From: DATJGR01 sp963780795
Lineage (GTDB): Bacteria; Pseudomonadota; Gammaproteobacteria; Pseudomonadales; Azotimanducaceae
DNA length: 64,000 nt
Reading direction: 5' to 3'
Assembly (NCBI GenBank): GCA_963780795.1
Contig: CAWADH010000013.1
Location: 310,001-374,000, forward strand
Under the pieces are notes generated by a model. It was not told where the DNA came from. It searched no databases and saw only the letters and a program-made list of their open reading frames with translations. The position numbers and the translations under genes were made by a program. How positions within the stretch are numbered: position 1 is the stretch's first letter; every line of letters begins with the position of its first letter. Shown in pieces: positions 43,964 through 52,326 of this stretch.

Positions 43964-45766
43964 TCAGAACACGACTGCACAGACATCGCACAGCGCATAG
44001 GTGTGCAACGGATCGTCGAGCCTCGCGAGTTCGGTCAGTTCACGCGCCCACTGTGTCCATCGCGTCGTCGACGCGAAACCCATGCTGCCGGCGATCTGCT
44101 GCAGCAGCTGCTCGCGAGCGGACAGCGGTTTCTCGATGAAGCGTACGTGGTAGTCGGTCATGCCGGCGCGCTTGGCGGCGGCCGCGACGGCATCGGGAAG
44201 CTGGCCCAATCCGTCGACGAGACCCAGCTCTTTGGCCTTGCGGCCGGTCCACACGCGTCCTTGTCCGATCTTGTCGACTTGCTCCGGCAGCATGTCACGG
44301 CCGCGCGACACGAGATCGAGGAAGCGCTTGTAGCCCGCTTCGACGTTCGCCTGAAGGATGTGTCCCATCGGTTCGGAGATGCCGCCGAATGGATCGAGTC
44401 CGCCGGCGAGCGGCGCCGAAGCAACGCCGTCGCGCGTTACACCGATCGCGGCGAGGCTATCCTCGAACGTCGGCACCATGCCGAAGATGCCGATCGACCC
44501 TGTAACCGTCGTCGGCGCCGCCCAGATTTCATCGGCCGTGGCCGAAATCCAGTAGCCGCCGGACGCGGCGACTCCGGCCATCGAAATGACCAGCGGTTTT
44601 CCCGACGTCTGCAGTTGCTCCAGCTCCTGACGGATCACTTCGGACGAGATCGCGGCTCCGCCTGGAGAGTCGACGCGCAGCACCACCGCCTTCACGCGCT
44701 GGTCGAGTCGGGCGTTGCGAATCAATTCGGTGAGGCTGTCGGCGCCGATCGAACCGCGCGGTTGCTCGCCCGGCAGGATCATGCCGCTCGCGACTACCAC
44801 GCCGACTTCGTTGTCTGTCGGCGTTTGCACCGGTCGCGTCGCCCGCAGGTAGTCGGTCGATGCGATCTGACGGAACGTGCCTTCCGATTCGCCGACCTTT
44901 GCGATGAGCCGCTCGCGCATCTCGTCGCGCGACATCAACGCGTCGACCAAGCCGTGCTCCAGCGCAACGCGGGCCATGTCGCCGTCTGCCGCCTTGAGCA
45001 GATCTTCATAGTGCAGCACGTAGTCGTTCACCTGATCCAGCGTTAGCTTGCGGTTGGCGGCGACTTTGGCGATGTAGTCCTGCCACAACTCGTCGATCAT
45101 CGCGCGATTCGCTTCGCGCGCCTCAGGTGACATGTCAGTGCGCGTGTACGGTTCGACGGCGGCCTTGTACGCACCCACCCTGAAAACGTGGACCTTCACC
45201 TTCAGCTTGTCGAGCAGGTCCTTGTAGTAGCTCTGATACGAGCCAAAACCCGTCAGCAGCACTTGCCCCATCGAATGCATGTAAATGCTGTCGGCGAACG
45301 ACGCGAGGTAGTACTGGCCCTGCGTATAGTAGTCGCCTACCGAAACGATCTCTTTGCCGGCCACCTTGGCCGCCGACAACGCATCGCCGAGTCCGCTAAG
45401 GTGCGCGGGACTGATGCCCGTCAGGTGTTCCAGGTCGAGGACGATCACGGCGATGCGCGCGTCTTTCTTCGCGGCGTCGAGGGCGTCGATCAGATCCTGG
45501 TAGCGCGTTTCGGCAGCGATGTCGTTGCCGCCGAGCAGCGCCTCGAACGGTGCGGACTGAGTTGTCTGCTCCACGACGGTGCCTTCCGGCGCGATGACGA
45601 GCGCGCCTTTGTCCGGAACGGTCAGCTTTGCTCCGCCCGATATCACCACTGCGAGCACGATGAGGACCAACACGACGAACAGCAGGTTCGTCACGAAGAC
45701 GCGAGTGGTTGTGATGCCGCGGCCGATACCGCGGAACAAACGTCGAATCGAGCTGTCCTCAGCCAT
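43964..45766 (-). CDS. sppA: Signal peptide peptidase SppA, 67-kDa type
   Basis: A membrane-anchored protease that degrades cleaved signal peptides. One membrane helix lies near residues 24-44 (NLLFVVLVLIVLAVVISGG). Two S49-type halves follow. The N-terminal half supplies the catalytic Lys in FRVGAYKAAVEPYTR and the C-terminal half the catalytic Ser in SMAGVAASGGYWISA. The length of about 600 residues is that of the two-domain type. ATG 45,766 is preferred; a GTG 15 bases upstream is possible. It is divergent from murF. Confidence 0.95.
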   Translation of the reverse strand: MAEDSSIRRLFRGIGRGITTTRVFVTNLLFVVLVLIVLAVVISGGAKLTVPDKGALVIAPEGTVVEQTTQSAPFEALLGGNDIAAETRYQDLIDALDAAKKDARIAVIVLDLEHLTGISPAHLSGLGDALSAAKVAGKEIVSVGDYYTQGQYYLASFADSIYMHSMGQVLLTGFGSYQSYYKDLLDKLKVKVHVFRVGAYKAAVEPYTRTDMSPEAREANRAMIDELWQDYIAKVAANRKLTLDQVNDYVLHYEDLLKAADGDMARVALEHGLVDALMSRDEMRERLIAKVGESEGTFRQIASTDYLRATRPVQTPTDNEVGVVVASGMILPGEQPRGSIGADSLTELIRNARLDQRVKAVVLRVDSPGGAAISSEVIRQELEQLQTSGKPLVISMAGVAASGGYWISATADEIWAAPTTVTGSIGIFGMVPTFEDSLAAIGVTRDGVASAPLAGGLDPFGGISEPMGHILQANVEAGYKRFLDLVSRGRDMLPEQVDKIGQGRVWTGRKAKELGLVDGLGQLPDAVAAAAKRAGMTDYHVRFIEKPLSAREQLLQQIAGSMGFASTTRWTQWARELTELARLDDPLHTYALCDVCAVVF

Positions 45767-45915
45767 CTGCTTTACCGACACGAGAAGGCCGCGATTGTCC
45801 CGACTACGACGGCAAAATGAAAGTGCGAGTGTCGCAAAACGCGGCGCGCGTCATCGCGCGACGCGGCGCTGTGCGCGCTATCCTTAGGTGATTGCGGAGA
45901 TGTGGTGCAGAGGCA

Positions 45916-47304
45916 GTGAACCGGGAACTCAGTGAAGTCGTTTGGCGTTGGCGTGACGCGTGCGTCGCGGTCGGAGCGCCGCCGGTGGACGGACCCGACA
46001 TACGCGGAGTCAGCATCGATACGCGCACGTTGGTCGCCGGCGATCTGTTCGTTGCGTTGCTCGGTGATCCGGGTCCGCGCTTCAACACCGACAGCCGCAG
46101 CGACCGCGACGGCCATGCGTTCATTGACGAAGCGCAGCGCCGCGGCGCAGTCGGTGCATTGACCCATCGTGCGAGCGGAACCCGACTGCCGGAATTGCGT
46201 GTGACCGACACGCTCGATGGACTGTGGGCGCTCGGACGTGCAGCGCGCGCGCGTTTCACAGGACCCGTATTCGCTGTGACCGGCAGCAGCGGTAAAACCA
46301 CCGTGCGCTCGTTTCTGAATGCGGCGCTCCATTGTCCGCAGGCCACAGGTAGCCTGAACAATTTCTGGGGCGTGCCGCTCTCGCTCGCGAGAACGCCGCG
46401 CGGCGCGCCCGCGGCGGTGCTCGAGATCGGCACGAATCATCCAGGAGAGATCGAGCCGTTGGCCAAACTCGTCAGCCCGACCGTTGCGCTCGTACTCAAC
46501 GTGCGGCCGGCCCACCTGCAGTACTTCGGATCAATCGAAGCGTTGAGGGCCGAGAAAGCGAGCATCTTCAATGGCCTCGCCAACGGAGGCGTCGCCGTGC
46601 ATCCGGACGACCTTCCGATGCCGCGTTTGCCGGCTGGCCTCCGCACCAGGAGTTTTGGTTCCGGCGTCGACGCAGACGTTTCGCTTCGCCACTACGACGC
46701 AGAGTCGCGCGTGGCTACGTTCCGCGTCGACGGTCGTACATGCGCTGCGCGAGTGCCGGGCGGCGGTCTGCATCGCGCAACCTCCTTAGCCGCGGTGCTC
46801 GCCTGTCTCGCAGCAGCAGAACAGTCGCTCGAGGCGGCGCTCGATCTGCCGGACTCGATCGTGCCCGAAGGACGGGGTTCACGCATCGCGGTTGGCGGGG
46901 TCGAAATAATCGACGATAGCTACAACGCGAATCCGACCAGCATGGCGGCAGCGCTGCAAGGGCTCGCGGCCGAGCCCGGCCGTCGGAAGATGGCGATTCT
47001 CGGTGAGATGCGGGAACTCGGCGACGGCAGTTTCGAATATCACCGGCAGCTGATCGACCACTGCACCGGCATCGATCATATCGTTTGCGTCGGACAGGGA
47101 ATGACCGCGCTGTGGAACGAGTTGCCTGCGTCCCAACGGTTCCTTCAAGCCGAGCGCGCGGCGGAAGTTCCTTTGCAACAGATCGTCGCCGCGCTGACGC
47201 CGGGCGACGTCGTCCTGGTCAAGGGATCGAACCGGGTGTTCTGGTACGACAAGTTCGTGCAGCGTCTGACAGAAGCAGTCGCGGCTGGCTGGACCTCGCG
47301 CTAA
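45916..47304 (+). CDS. murF: UDP-N-acetylmuramoyl-tripeptide--D-alanyl-D-alanine ligase
   Basis: MurF adds D-Ala-D-Ala to the peptidoglycan precursor. The ATP loop is VFAVTGSSGKTTVRSFLNAA, Mur-ligase signatures are VLEIGTNHPGEIEPLAKLVS and IIDDSYNANPTSMAAAL, and the tail VLVKGSNRVFWYDKFVQRL is typical of MurF. I choose GTG 45,916 (NRELSEVVWRWRDAC); a TTG 24 bases earlier is the alternative. It gives 462 residues, normal. It stands alone and not in the usual dcw cluster, so this genome may have a second copy or a dispersed cluster. Confidence 0.93.
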   Translation: MNRELSEVVWRWRDACVAVGAPPVDGPDIRGVSIDTRTLVAGDLFVALLGDPGPRFNTDSRSDRDGHAFIDEAQRRGAVGALTHRASGTRLPELRVTDTLDGLWALGRAARARFTGPVFAVTGSSGKTTVRSFLNAALHCPQATGSLNNFWGVPLSLARTPRGAPAAVLEIGTNHPGEIEPLAKLVSPTVALVLNVRPAHLQYFGSIEALRAEKASIFNGLANGGVAVHPDDLPMPRLPAGLRTRSFGSGVDADVSLRHYDAESRVATFRVDGRTCAARVPGGGLHRATSLAAVLACLAAAEQSLEAALDLPDSIVPEGRGSRIAVGGVEIIDDSYNANPTSMAAALQGLAAEPGRRKMAILGEMRELGDGSFEYHRQLIDHCTGIDHIVCVGQGMTALWNELPASQRFLQAERAAEVPLQQIVAALTPGDVVLVKGSNRVFWYDKFVQRLTEAVAAGWTSR

Positions 47305-47312
47305 CAGATTCG

Positions 47313-47747
47313 CTAGATCGCCCTCTCTGGCTCGGCCGCGCCGCTCATCACGCGCCAGTGCTCGACACCGAATAACGTGACGGCCACTCCGAAGATCTCG
47401 TGAAGGCGCGCCGTTTGCGCCTGCCAGGACGCGTCGGTCAGAAAGAACAGCGCGAATCCCGATACCGATAACGCTGCCAGAACGCCTGTCAGCAGGCCTC
47501 CGCTGACCCTGCGTTTCCGCTGGCGCCATGCTTCGGATGCGTGGCGCGCCAGAATCCAGCCGAAGAGGTATGCGATGGCGATGCTCAAGACGCCGTGAAC
47601 CCACAAGAAGGTGGGTTCGAGCGGATGCCGGGCGCTTCCGAACTCGTCCGGCGTCTCGAAGAACAGATGCAGAACGAGCCACACAACGCCCGTCAGCCAG
47701 ACGCCACCGAACCCCAGATAGATGCAGTACCTGAGCAGATCGGGCAT
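47313..47747 (-). CDS. Four-helix membrane protein, iron-module partner
   Basis: From ATG 47,747 there are 144 residues with four hydrophobic segments, beginning LLRYCIYLGFGGVWLTGVVW. Histidines lie at or near membrane faces (VLHLFFETP, LWVHGVLSI, RLHEIFGV), which would suit b-type haem or a metal, but this is inference. It follows the FMN-binding gene after 35 bases on the same strand. It is probably the membrane electron carrier of the Fur-linked module. No named family is recognised. Confidence 0.7.
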   Translation of the reverse strand: MPDLLRYCIYLGFGGVWLTGVVWLVLHLFFETPDEFGSARHPLEPTFLWVHGVLSIAIAYLFGWILARHASEAWRQRKRRVSGGLLTGVLAALSVSGFALFFLTDASWQAQTARLHEIFGVAVTLFGVEHWRVMSGAAEPERAI

Positions 47748-47782
47748 CAAGCGCACCCGCGTGGCGGTGTCTGCGCGCGTGC

Positions 47783-48346
47783 TCAAGAGTGTGACGATTG
47801 CTGCAGCACGGTTTCCCACAACGCACGCAACCAGCGCACGCCTTGAGTGACGTGCTCCGATGACAACGTCGCGCCGGAGATGTTCTTGATGTCGGTGCGA
47901 AACTCCAGTTCAGACAAGTCGCTCCGGTTCGCGAACTGCCGGCGCCATGCTGCGTTCCGAATCTCCGCACCGTGACTCTCGCGGTAGGACAGAACCTCCA
48001 CCTCGCTCAAGCGTCCGTCCGATCCGATGCCGATCGCATAGGTGATCAGGTCGGAACGGCCAAGCACTTCATCGAGCAGAACGTAGCCCAGTTCCGTGTC
48101 TGTCTGCGCGGCTTTCCATACACGCAGAGTACCGTGAGGCGGTTGCGGTCCGGCGAGCGCTGCAATCGCCGCCTTTTGTTCGGCGGTAAGCGCGAGTACG
48201 AGCGGCTCAAACGAGTCTGCTGAGGGGAAGATGGCTTTCTGCGCGGCGTCGATGCTGAGATAGTCCGCGGCTACGACCACCGAAGCCGGCATGATCAGCG
48301 CCGCTGCGCCGATGAGGCCGAACACGCCGCGATCGGCTTCTGCCAT
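47783..48346 (-). CDS. FMN-binding domain protein, exported
   Basis: The protein has 187 residues with a hydrophobic N-terminus (FGLIGAAALIMPASVVVAAD) acting as signal or anchor. The C-terminal part holds FRTDIKNISGATLSSEHVTQ, where the Thr of SGATL is the position to which ApbE links FMN covalently in RnfG/NosR-type domains. It overlaps the porin stop region (ATGA). With ApbE encoded across the Fur box at 50,989, this is a plausible substrate for that flavin transferase. Confidence 0.85.
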   Translation of the reverse strand: MAEADRGVFGLIGAAALIMPASVVVAADYLSIDAAQKAIFPSADSFEPLVLALTAEQKAAIAALAGPQPPHGTLRVWKAAQTDTELGYVLLDEVLGRSDLITYAIGIGSDGRLSEVEVLSYRESHGAEIRNAAWRRQFANRSDLSELEFRTDIKNISGATLSSEHVTQGVRWLRALWETVLQQSSHS

Positions 48347-49659
48347 CAGAATTGATACCCCATACCGAAGTTGATGAGATCGCTCCCGCCGACGCCGTGG
48401 AAATGTTGATAGTCGGCTTTGAGAACGACGCCCTGCGCGAACAGGAAGCTGAACCCGCTGGTGATGATATCCTGATCCGGCCCGTTCTCAGGCGTAAGAC
48501 CCGGCGCAATGTCGGAATAGTTCGACGCAGTGTTGAGGCGTTCGAAGCGTACGAACGGCCGCAACGAATTGCCGTCCCAGTCGAGGAGATCGTAAGCCGC
48601 CTGGCCATACCAGCCGTAGAAGCTCTCGGGAATCAGCGTCGGGTTGCCGATGAACGTGATGTTCACCTTCGACGTATTCGAGATGTGGCCGTTCGCGTAC
48701 AACGCTGCAAACTCGAATCGCCCGGGCGTCCAGGTACCGTGCGCTTCCCACAGCGTCACGACGTTGTCGTCGAAGCCGGGCTGCCCTTGGGCTGCATCGC
48801 CGCTGAATATCGAAGCGCCAAGCCGCAATCCGGGAATGCCGGTGTAGTTCAGCGCGAGCACGCCGGACATGTCGCTCGCTTTCGCGAGCGCGAGTTCCTG
48901 GTGGATCGAACCCAACGGAGATTCCTTGCCTTCGGGCGACGTCGGGTCCCACTTGGACAGATCGAATCCCGTGGTCAGGCCGGCGTCCCAGCGCAAACCG
49001 AATTCGGTATCGCCTTGCAGAAGAACGCCGCCTTCACGCCACGTCGTCGGAATGATCGCGGTCTCCACTCGGTTCCGGAACACGCCGTAGAAGCGGGTCG
49101 GTTCGTGGTTCTCGTTGAGCAGGCCGCTCGGAATCAGAAACAGACCAACCTTTCCGAACAGGCGATCGTCGAAGGTGCGCTCGATGTAGAGCTGCTCGAC
49201 CTCCACTTCCCCCGGGTCGTCGGCCGAACTCACGGCATTCTCGATCTCGAGTTCGCTGACCATTCGCGTTTTCTCGTCGAACTGATTTGTCATCCCGATG
49301 ACGAAACGGCTGACCGTTTCCGTCGTATCTGACGGTTCGTCTTTGGGGCGACCGTAATCGACCTGACCGTATCCGAAGAAATCGAGACCCGAGTCCGCCT
49401 TTGCGACGGTCGCCGTCTCAGAGCTTTGTCCGATCACCTGCACCGGCACGGCGGCAAGCGCGGTCGTCGTATTCTTCTGCTCTTGCGACACTCTTGCGAG
49501 TTCTGACTTCAACGAGGCGACTTCTCCGGCGAGCGCCGCGAGCTGCGCTTCGAGCTCCTGCTGCGTAGCGGCCGCTGCGGGAAGAGAGGCGAACACGCCG
49601 ATCGCGACAGTCAGCGCGATGGGGGGAAGCGATGGCATTCGGGTGGATCTCGATTGCAT
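48346..49659 (-). CDS. Outer-membrane porin with N-terminal coiled coil
   Basis: The protein has 437 residues. A signal peptide ends near residue 30 (FASLPAAAA). A coiled-coil stretch follows (QQELEAQLAALAGEVASLKS), as in OprO/OprP-like and zinc/iron-linked porins that trimerise through this part. The rest alternates in beta-strand fashion and ends GMGYQF, with the terminal Phe expected for an outer-membrane barrel. It lies between the di-haem peroxidase and the FMN-binding gene. Substrate unknown; the context suggests iron or another metal complex. Confidence 0.82.
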   Translation of the reverse strand: MQSRSTRMPSLPPIALTVAIGVFASLPAAAATQQELEAQLAALAGEVASLKSELARVSQEQKNTTTALAAVPVQVIGQSSETATVAKADSGLDFFGYGQVDYGRPKDEPSDTTETVSRFVIGMTNQFDEKTRMVSELEIENAVSSADDPGEVEVEQLYIERTFDDRLFGKVGLFLIPSGLLNENHEPTRFYGVFRNRVETAIIPTTWREGGVLLQGDTEFGLRWDAGLTTGFDLSKWDPTSPEGKESPLGSIHQELALAKASDMSGVLALNYTGIPGLRLGASIFSGDAAQGQPGFDDNVVTLWEAHGTWTPGRFEFAALYANGHISNTSKVNITFIGNPTLIPESFYGWYGQAAYDLLDWDGNSLRPFVRFERLNTASNYSDIAPGLTPENGPDQDIITSGFSFLFAQGVVLKADYQHFHGVGGSDLINFGMGYQF

Positions 49660-49686
49660 GGGTGACCTCTGACGTAGAAACGCGAA

Positions 49687-50907
49687 CTAGGGTTGATAGC
49701 CGTCGGTGAGCGTCTGCAGGAACGCAACGACGTCGTCGATTTCGGCAGGAGAAAGGGCGGGTTGATCGCCCACCTTCCGGTTGTACGGCACTTCGGTGAT
49801 GTTGACGTTCGCGACGTATTGCGGCGGCAGGTCGTCGAACTTGTGGACGGTTCCGCCGACGTCGACCGAATACCATTCCTCGGGATTGGTATCGCGGCGG
49901 ACGTAGAACGCCAACGCTTGCGCGAGCGTCGCAAAGCGCCCGTTATGAAAGTACGGCGCGGTGACGGCAACGTTGCGCAGCGACGGCACTTTGAATGCAC
50001 CGCACAGATCGCGCGCCGTGGCGAGATCATCGCGGAATGGCCCGCACAACCCAAGATCGAAGTACGCGGGGTCGTCGTTGGCCGGAATCGCGGCGTTGCG
50101 CGGCACGCCGAGGTTGTCGTAACTGAAGTCGGTGAACAGCGGCGGTTCGCCGTTCGCGCCGCGTCCGCTCGGATGACACGCCGCGCAATTGCCTTTAAGC
50201 GGATCGTTGAACAATGCGAGACCGCGTTGTTCAACGGCGCTCAGTTGCGCTTTGCCGGCCAGGAACGCGTCGTACTTGCTGGTGAACGGCGCGAAGTCCG
50301 GGTCTTCGTTTTCATAGCGTTCGATCGCGGTGAGCGCGCGCTCGAACGCCACCTCCGGTTGATCGAATACGTCGCTGCCGAACATGGCTTTGAAGTCTGC
50401 TGCGTAGGTTGCCTGGCTCAGCTTGTCGCTGACATCGAACGCGGCGTCGTTAGCCATCTCATGTGGAGCGAGGAATGGACGCTGCGCCTGTTCGGCCAGT
50501 GAGGCGGCGCGGCCGTCGCGATCGAACCCGCCGACCGGTGCGCCATCGTCGAACCCGAAGGTGGGCGTCTTCGCGACGTAGCGCAGCGACGGCGCATTGC
50601 GAAAGCCCGGCACGTCGAGGTTCGCACCGCCGAAGGGGACGGGTTCGTTCACCACGGACGCGAGGGCATGATCCGGATCGTGGCAGGTGGCGCACGAGAC
50701 TGTGCCGCTGACGGATAGCGACCGATCGCTGAAGATCTTCTCGCCGAGCTGGGCGAGCGGGGACATCGCCGATCCGGTCACCGAGCCGCCGACGGTTCCA
50801 CCGCCCGAGCCGCCGCCGCATCCGGAGATCTGCAATAGGGCGAAGCAGCAGTAGAGTGACGACTCGAGGCGACCGAGCAACGACTGACATGACAGTTGAG
50901 AGTCCAA
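49687..50907 (-). CDS. Di-haem cytochrome c peroxidase/MauG-family lipoprotein
   Basis: There are two c-type haem sites, CATCHDPDHA (near residue 78) and CAACHPSGRG (near 236). Family phrases include FRNAPSLRYVAKTPTFGFDD and KVPSLRNVAVTAPYFHNGRF. The N-terminus looks like a lipoprotein signal, with the box LLQISGC followed by a Gly-rich linker. The in-frame start is a TTG; an ATG in another frame nearby suggests the 5' end may contain an indel. It is the first gene of the minus-strand operon behind the Fur box. Confidence 0.88.
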   Translation of the reverse strand: MDSQLSCQSLLGRLESSLYCCFALLQISGCGGGSGGGTVGGSVTGSAMSPLAQLGEKIFSDRSLSVSGTVSCATCHDPDHALASVVNEPVPFGGANLDVPGFRNAPSLRYVAKTPTFGFDDGAPVGGFDRDGRAASLAEQAQRPFLAPHEMANDAAFDVSDKLSQATYAADFKAMFGSDVFDQPEVAFERALTAIERYENEDPDFAPFTSKYDAFLAGKAQLSAVEQRGLALFNDPLKGNCAACHPSGRGANGEPPLFTDFSYDNLGVPRNAAIPANDDPAYFDLGLCGPFRDDLATARDLCGAFKVPSLRNVAVTAPYFHNGRFATLAQALAFYVRRDTNPEEWYSVDVGGTVHKFDDLPPQYVANVNITEVPYNRKVGDQPALSPAEIDDVVAFLQTLTDGYQP

Positions 50908-50928
50908 GAAAGCCGGTGTGAATGGGAA

Positions 50929-50943
50929 TGATAATAATTATCA
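50929..50943. promoter_or_regulatory. Fur box between the peroxidase and apbE genes
   Basis: TGATAATAATTATCA is a perfect 7-1-7 inverted repeat identical in design to the Fur operator. It lies 22 bases before the peroxidase start on one strand and about 45 bases before apbE on the other, so it can control both directions. This indicates repression by iron-loaded Fur. Confidence 0.88.
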
Positions 50944-50988
50944 GTTGCATTTCATAGTGTGCGCGGGTGTTTCAGAGGATTTGGAGAA

Positions 50989-51777
50989 GTGGCTGAGCCC
51001 CCTGTAGGCGGGGTGGAATGCCGGCGTTTGCGACCCGCGCTCGGAACCTTCGTATCGGTTCACTGCGTTGCGAGCGACACCGACCGTGCGGAGCGGGCCG
51101 TCGCGTCGGCGTTTGCGTGTTTCGAAGCCGTGCAGCGCTTCATGCACCCGGCGTCGGCTCCCGACCTGATCGTTCTCAGAAGCGCGGCGCGGGGACGGGC
51201 GATTCGCGTGCAGCGCTGGGTGTGGGACATCCTCGTTCTGTCCACCGAAGTTAACGATGTTTCAGAGGGGCGGTTCGATCCGTGTCTGCCCGATATGGAC
51301 GGATGCATGTCCGACGTCGAGCTGCCCGAGCCCGGAATCGTGGTACTTCATCGGCCGGTCGCGCTCGACTTCGGAGGAATTGCCAAGGGTTTTGCGATCG
51401 ATCGCGCGGTGGACCGCATAGTCGCCGCAGGGTGCAGTAGCGGAACGGTGAACGCGGGTGGCGACCTGCGCGTGTTCGGTCTTCGGGGCGCTCCCATCTG
51501 GCTGCGCACGTCGCGCGAAGCGCGCCGCGTCGTCATGCGCAATGCAGCGTGCGCGGTGAGCGATCCTGTGGCGCGCGATCGACCTTCGGAGCATCGCGGC
51601 TACTACAACCGCGTCACGCCGGAACTGCCGAACGTCGACGCCGCGGCTGTCGTCGCGCCCACCGCGGCGATTGCCGACGCGCTTACCAAATGCGTTCTGT
51701 TGTGTCGGGAGAATCCAGGGTTGTTGAAGCGCACGCTGAGACACTTCGACGCGACCTCCATCGAACTGGCCCATTAG
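50989..51777 (+). CDS. apbE: ApbE-type FAD:protein FMN transferase
   Basis: The enzyme attaches FMN to a Thr of exported flavoproteins. RLRPALGTFVSVHC is the family start, LDFGGIAKGFAIDRAVDRI the FAD-binding core, and GTVNAGGDLRVFG and AIADALTKCVLL the metal/nucleotide segments. From GTG 50,989 (GGAG 5 bases upstream) there are 262 residues, somewhat short for the family because several loops are reduced. No signal peptide is obvious. The natural partner is the FMN-binding protein at 47,783. Confidence 0.9.
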   Translation: MAEPPVGGVECRRLRPALGTFVSVHCVASDTDRAERAVASAFACFEAVQRFMHPASAPDLIVLRSAARGRAIRVQRWVWDILVLSTEVNDVSEGRFDPCLPDMDGCMSDVELPEPGIVVLHRPVALDFGGIAKGFAIDRAVDRIVAAGCSSGTVNAGGDLRVFGLRGAPIWLRTSREARRVVMRNAACAVSDPVARDRPSEHRGYYNRVTPELPNVDAAAVVAPTAAIADALTKCVLLCRENPGLLKRTLRHFDATSIELAH

Positions 51778-51779
51778 GT

Positions 51780-52326
51780 GTCGCAAAAAAAATCCCGGCG
51801 GATTCGCGGGCGAATTCCATTAGGGTTTATTTGGCTTTCTGGATTACTCAGCGTTTCGTCTTGTTTCGCGTTGTCGATTGAGACCACTCTGATCTGACAA
51901 GACCCAATGTTCTATGGTGTCTTACTGCTTCCGATGCGGTGAAGCGCACGTCACAAGACGAAGTTATGTCTCGAAGCAGGGATCGTGACAGCGAAGCAGA
52001 CGCTCGATCGCTGCAACAGCGACATCAAGAACCGTGCAATGTCGCAATGACCGTCAAGGTCATCGGTTCGTCGCCGAGACTGAGGATCGTTCGATCCCTT
52101 CGCGAAATCGAGCATTTCGCCTATCTTTCCTACCGCGATCGAGTCATCGCTTTGGCGATCGCGAGATCATTCATCAACCCCGCGGCTCAGCCGCATCCCA
52201 CCTTGCTCGACCGAGTGACGAACGGACCCTCCGTGCCCATGCGGCAGTCCCAAAGCACATCGCGATGACGTCATCCGCGGTCGCGTCTAATATGGCCACC
52301 GCCACCCATGCTTTGGAATAGACCAC
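51780..52326. other. Intergenic stretch without a supported gene
   Basis: Open frames here are short and arginine/serine-rich. An A-run followed by CCCGGCGGATTCGCGGG just after the apbE stop codon is not a convincing terminator. The kinase ATG at 52,327 has no strong ribosome site. I see no repeat or RNA structure. Confidence 0.5.
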
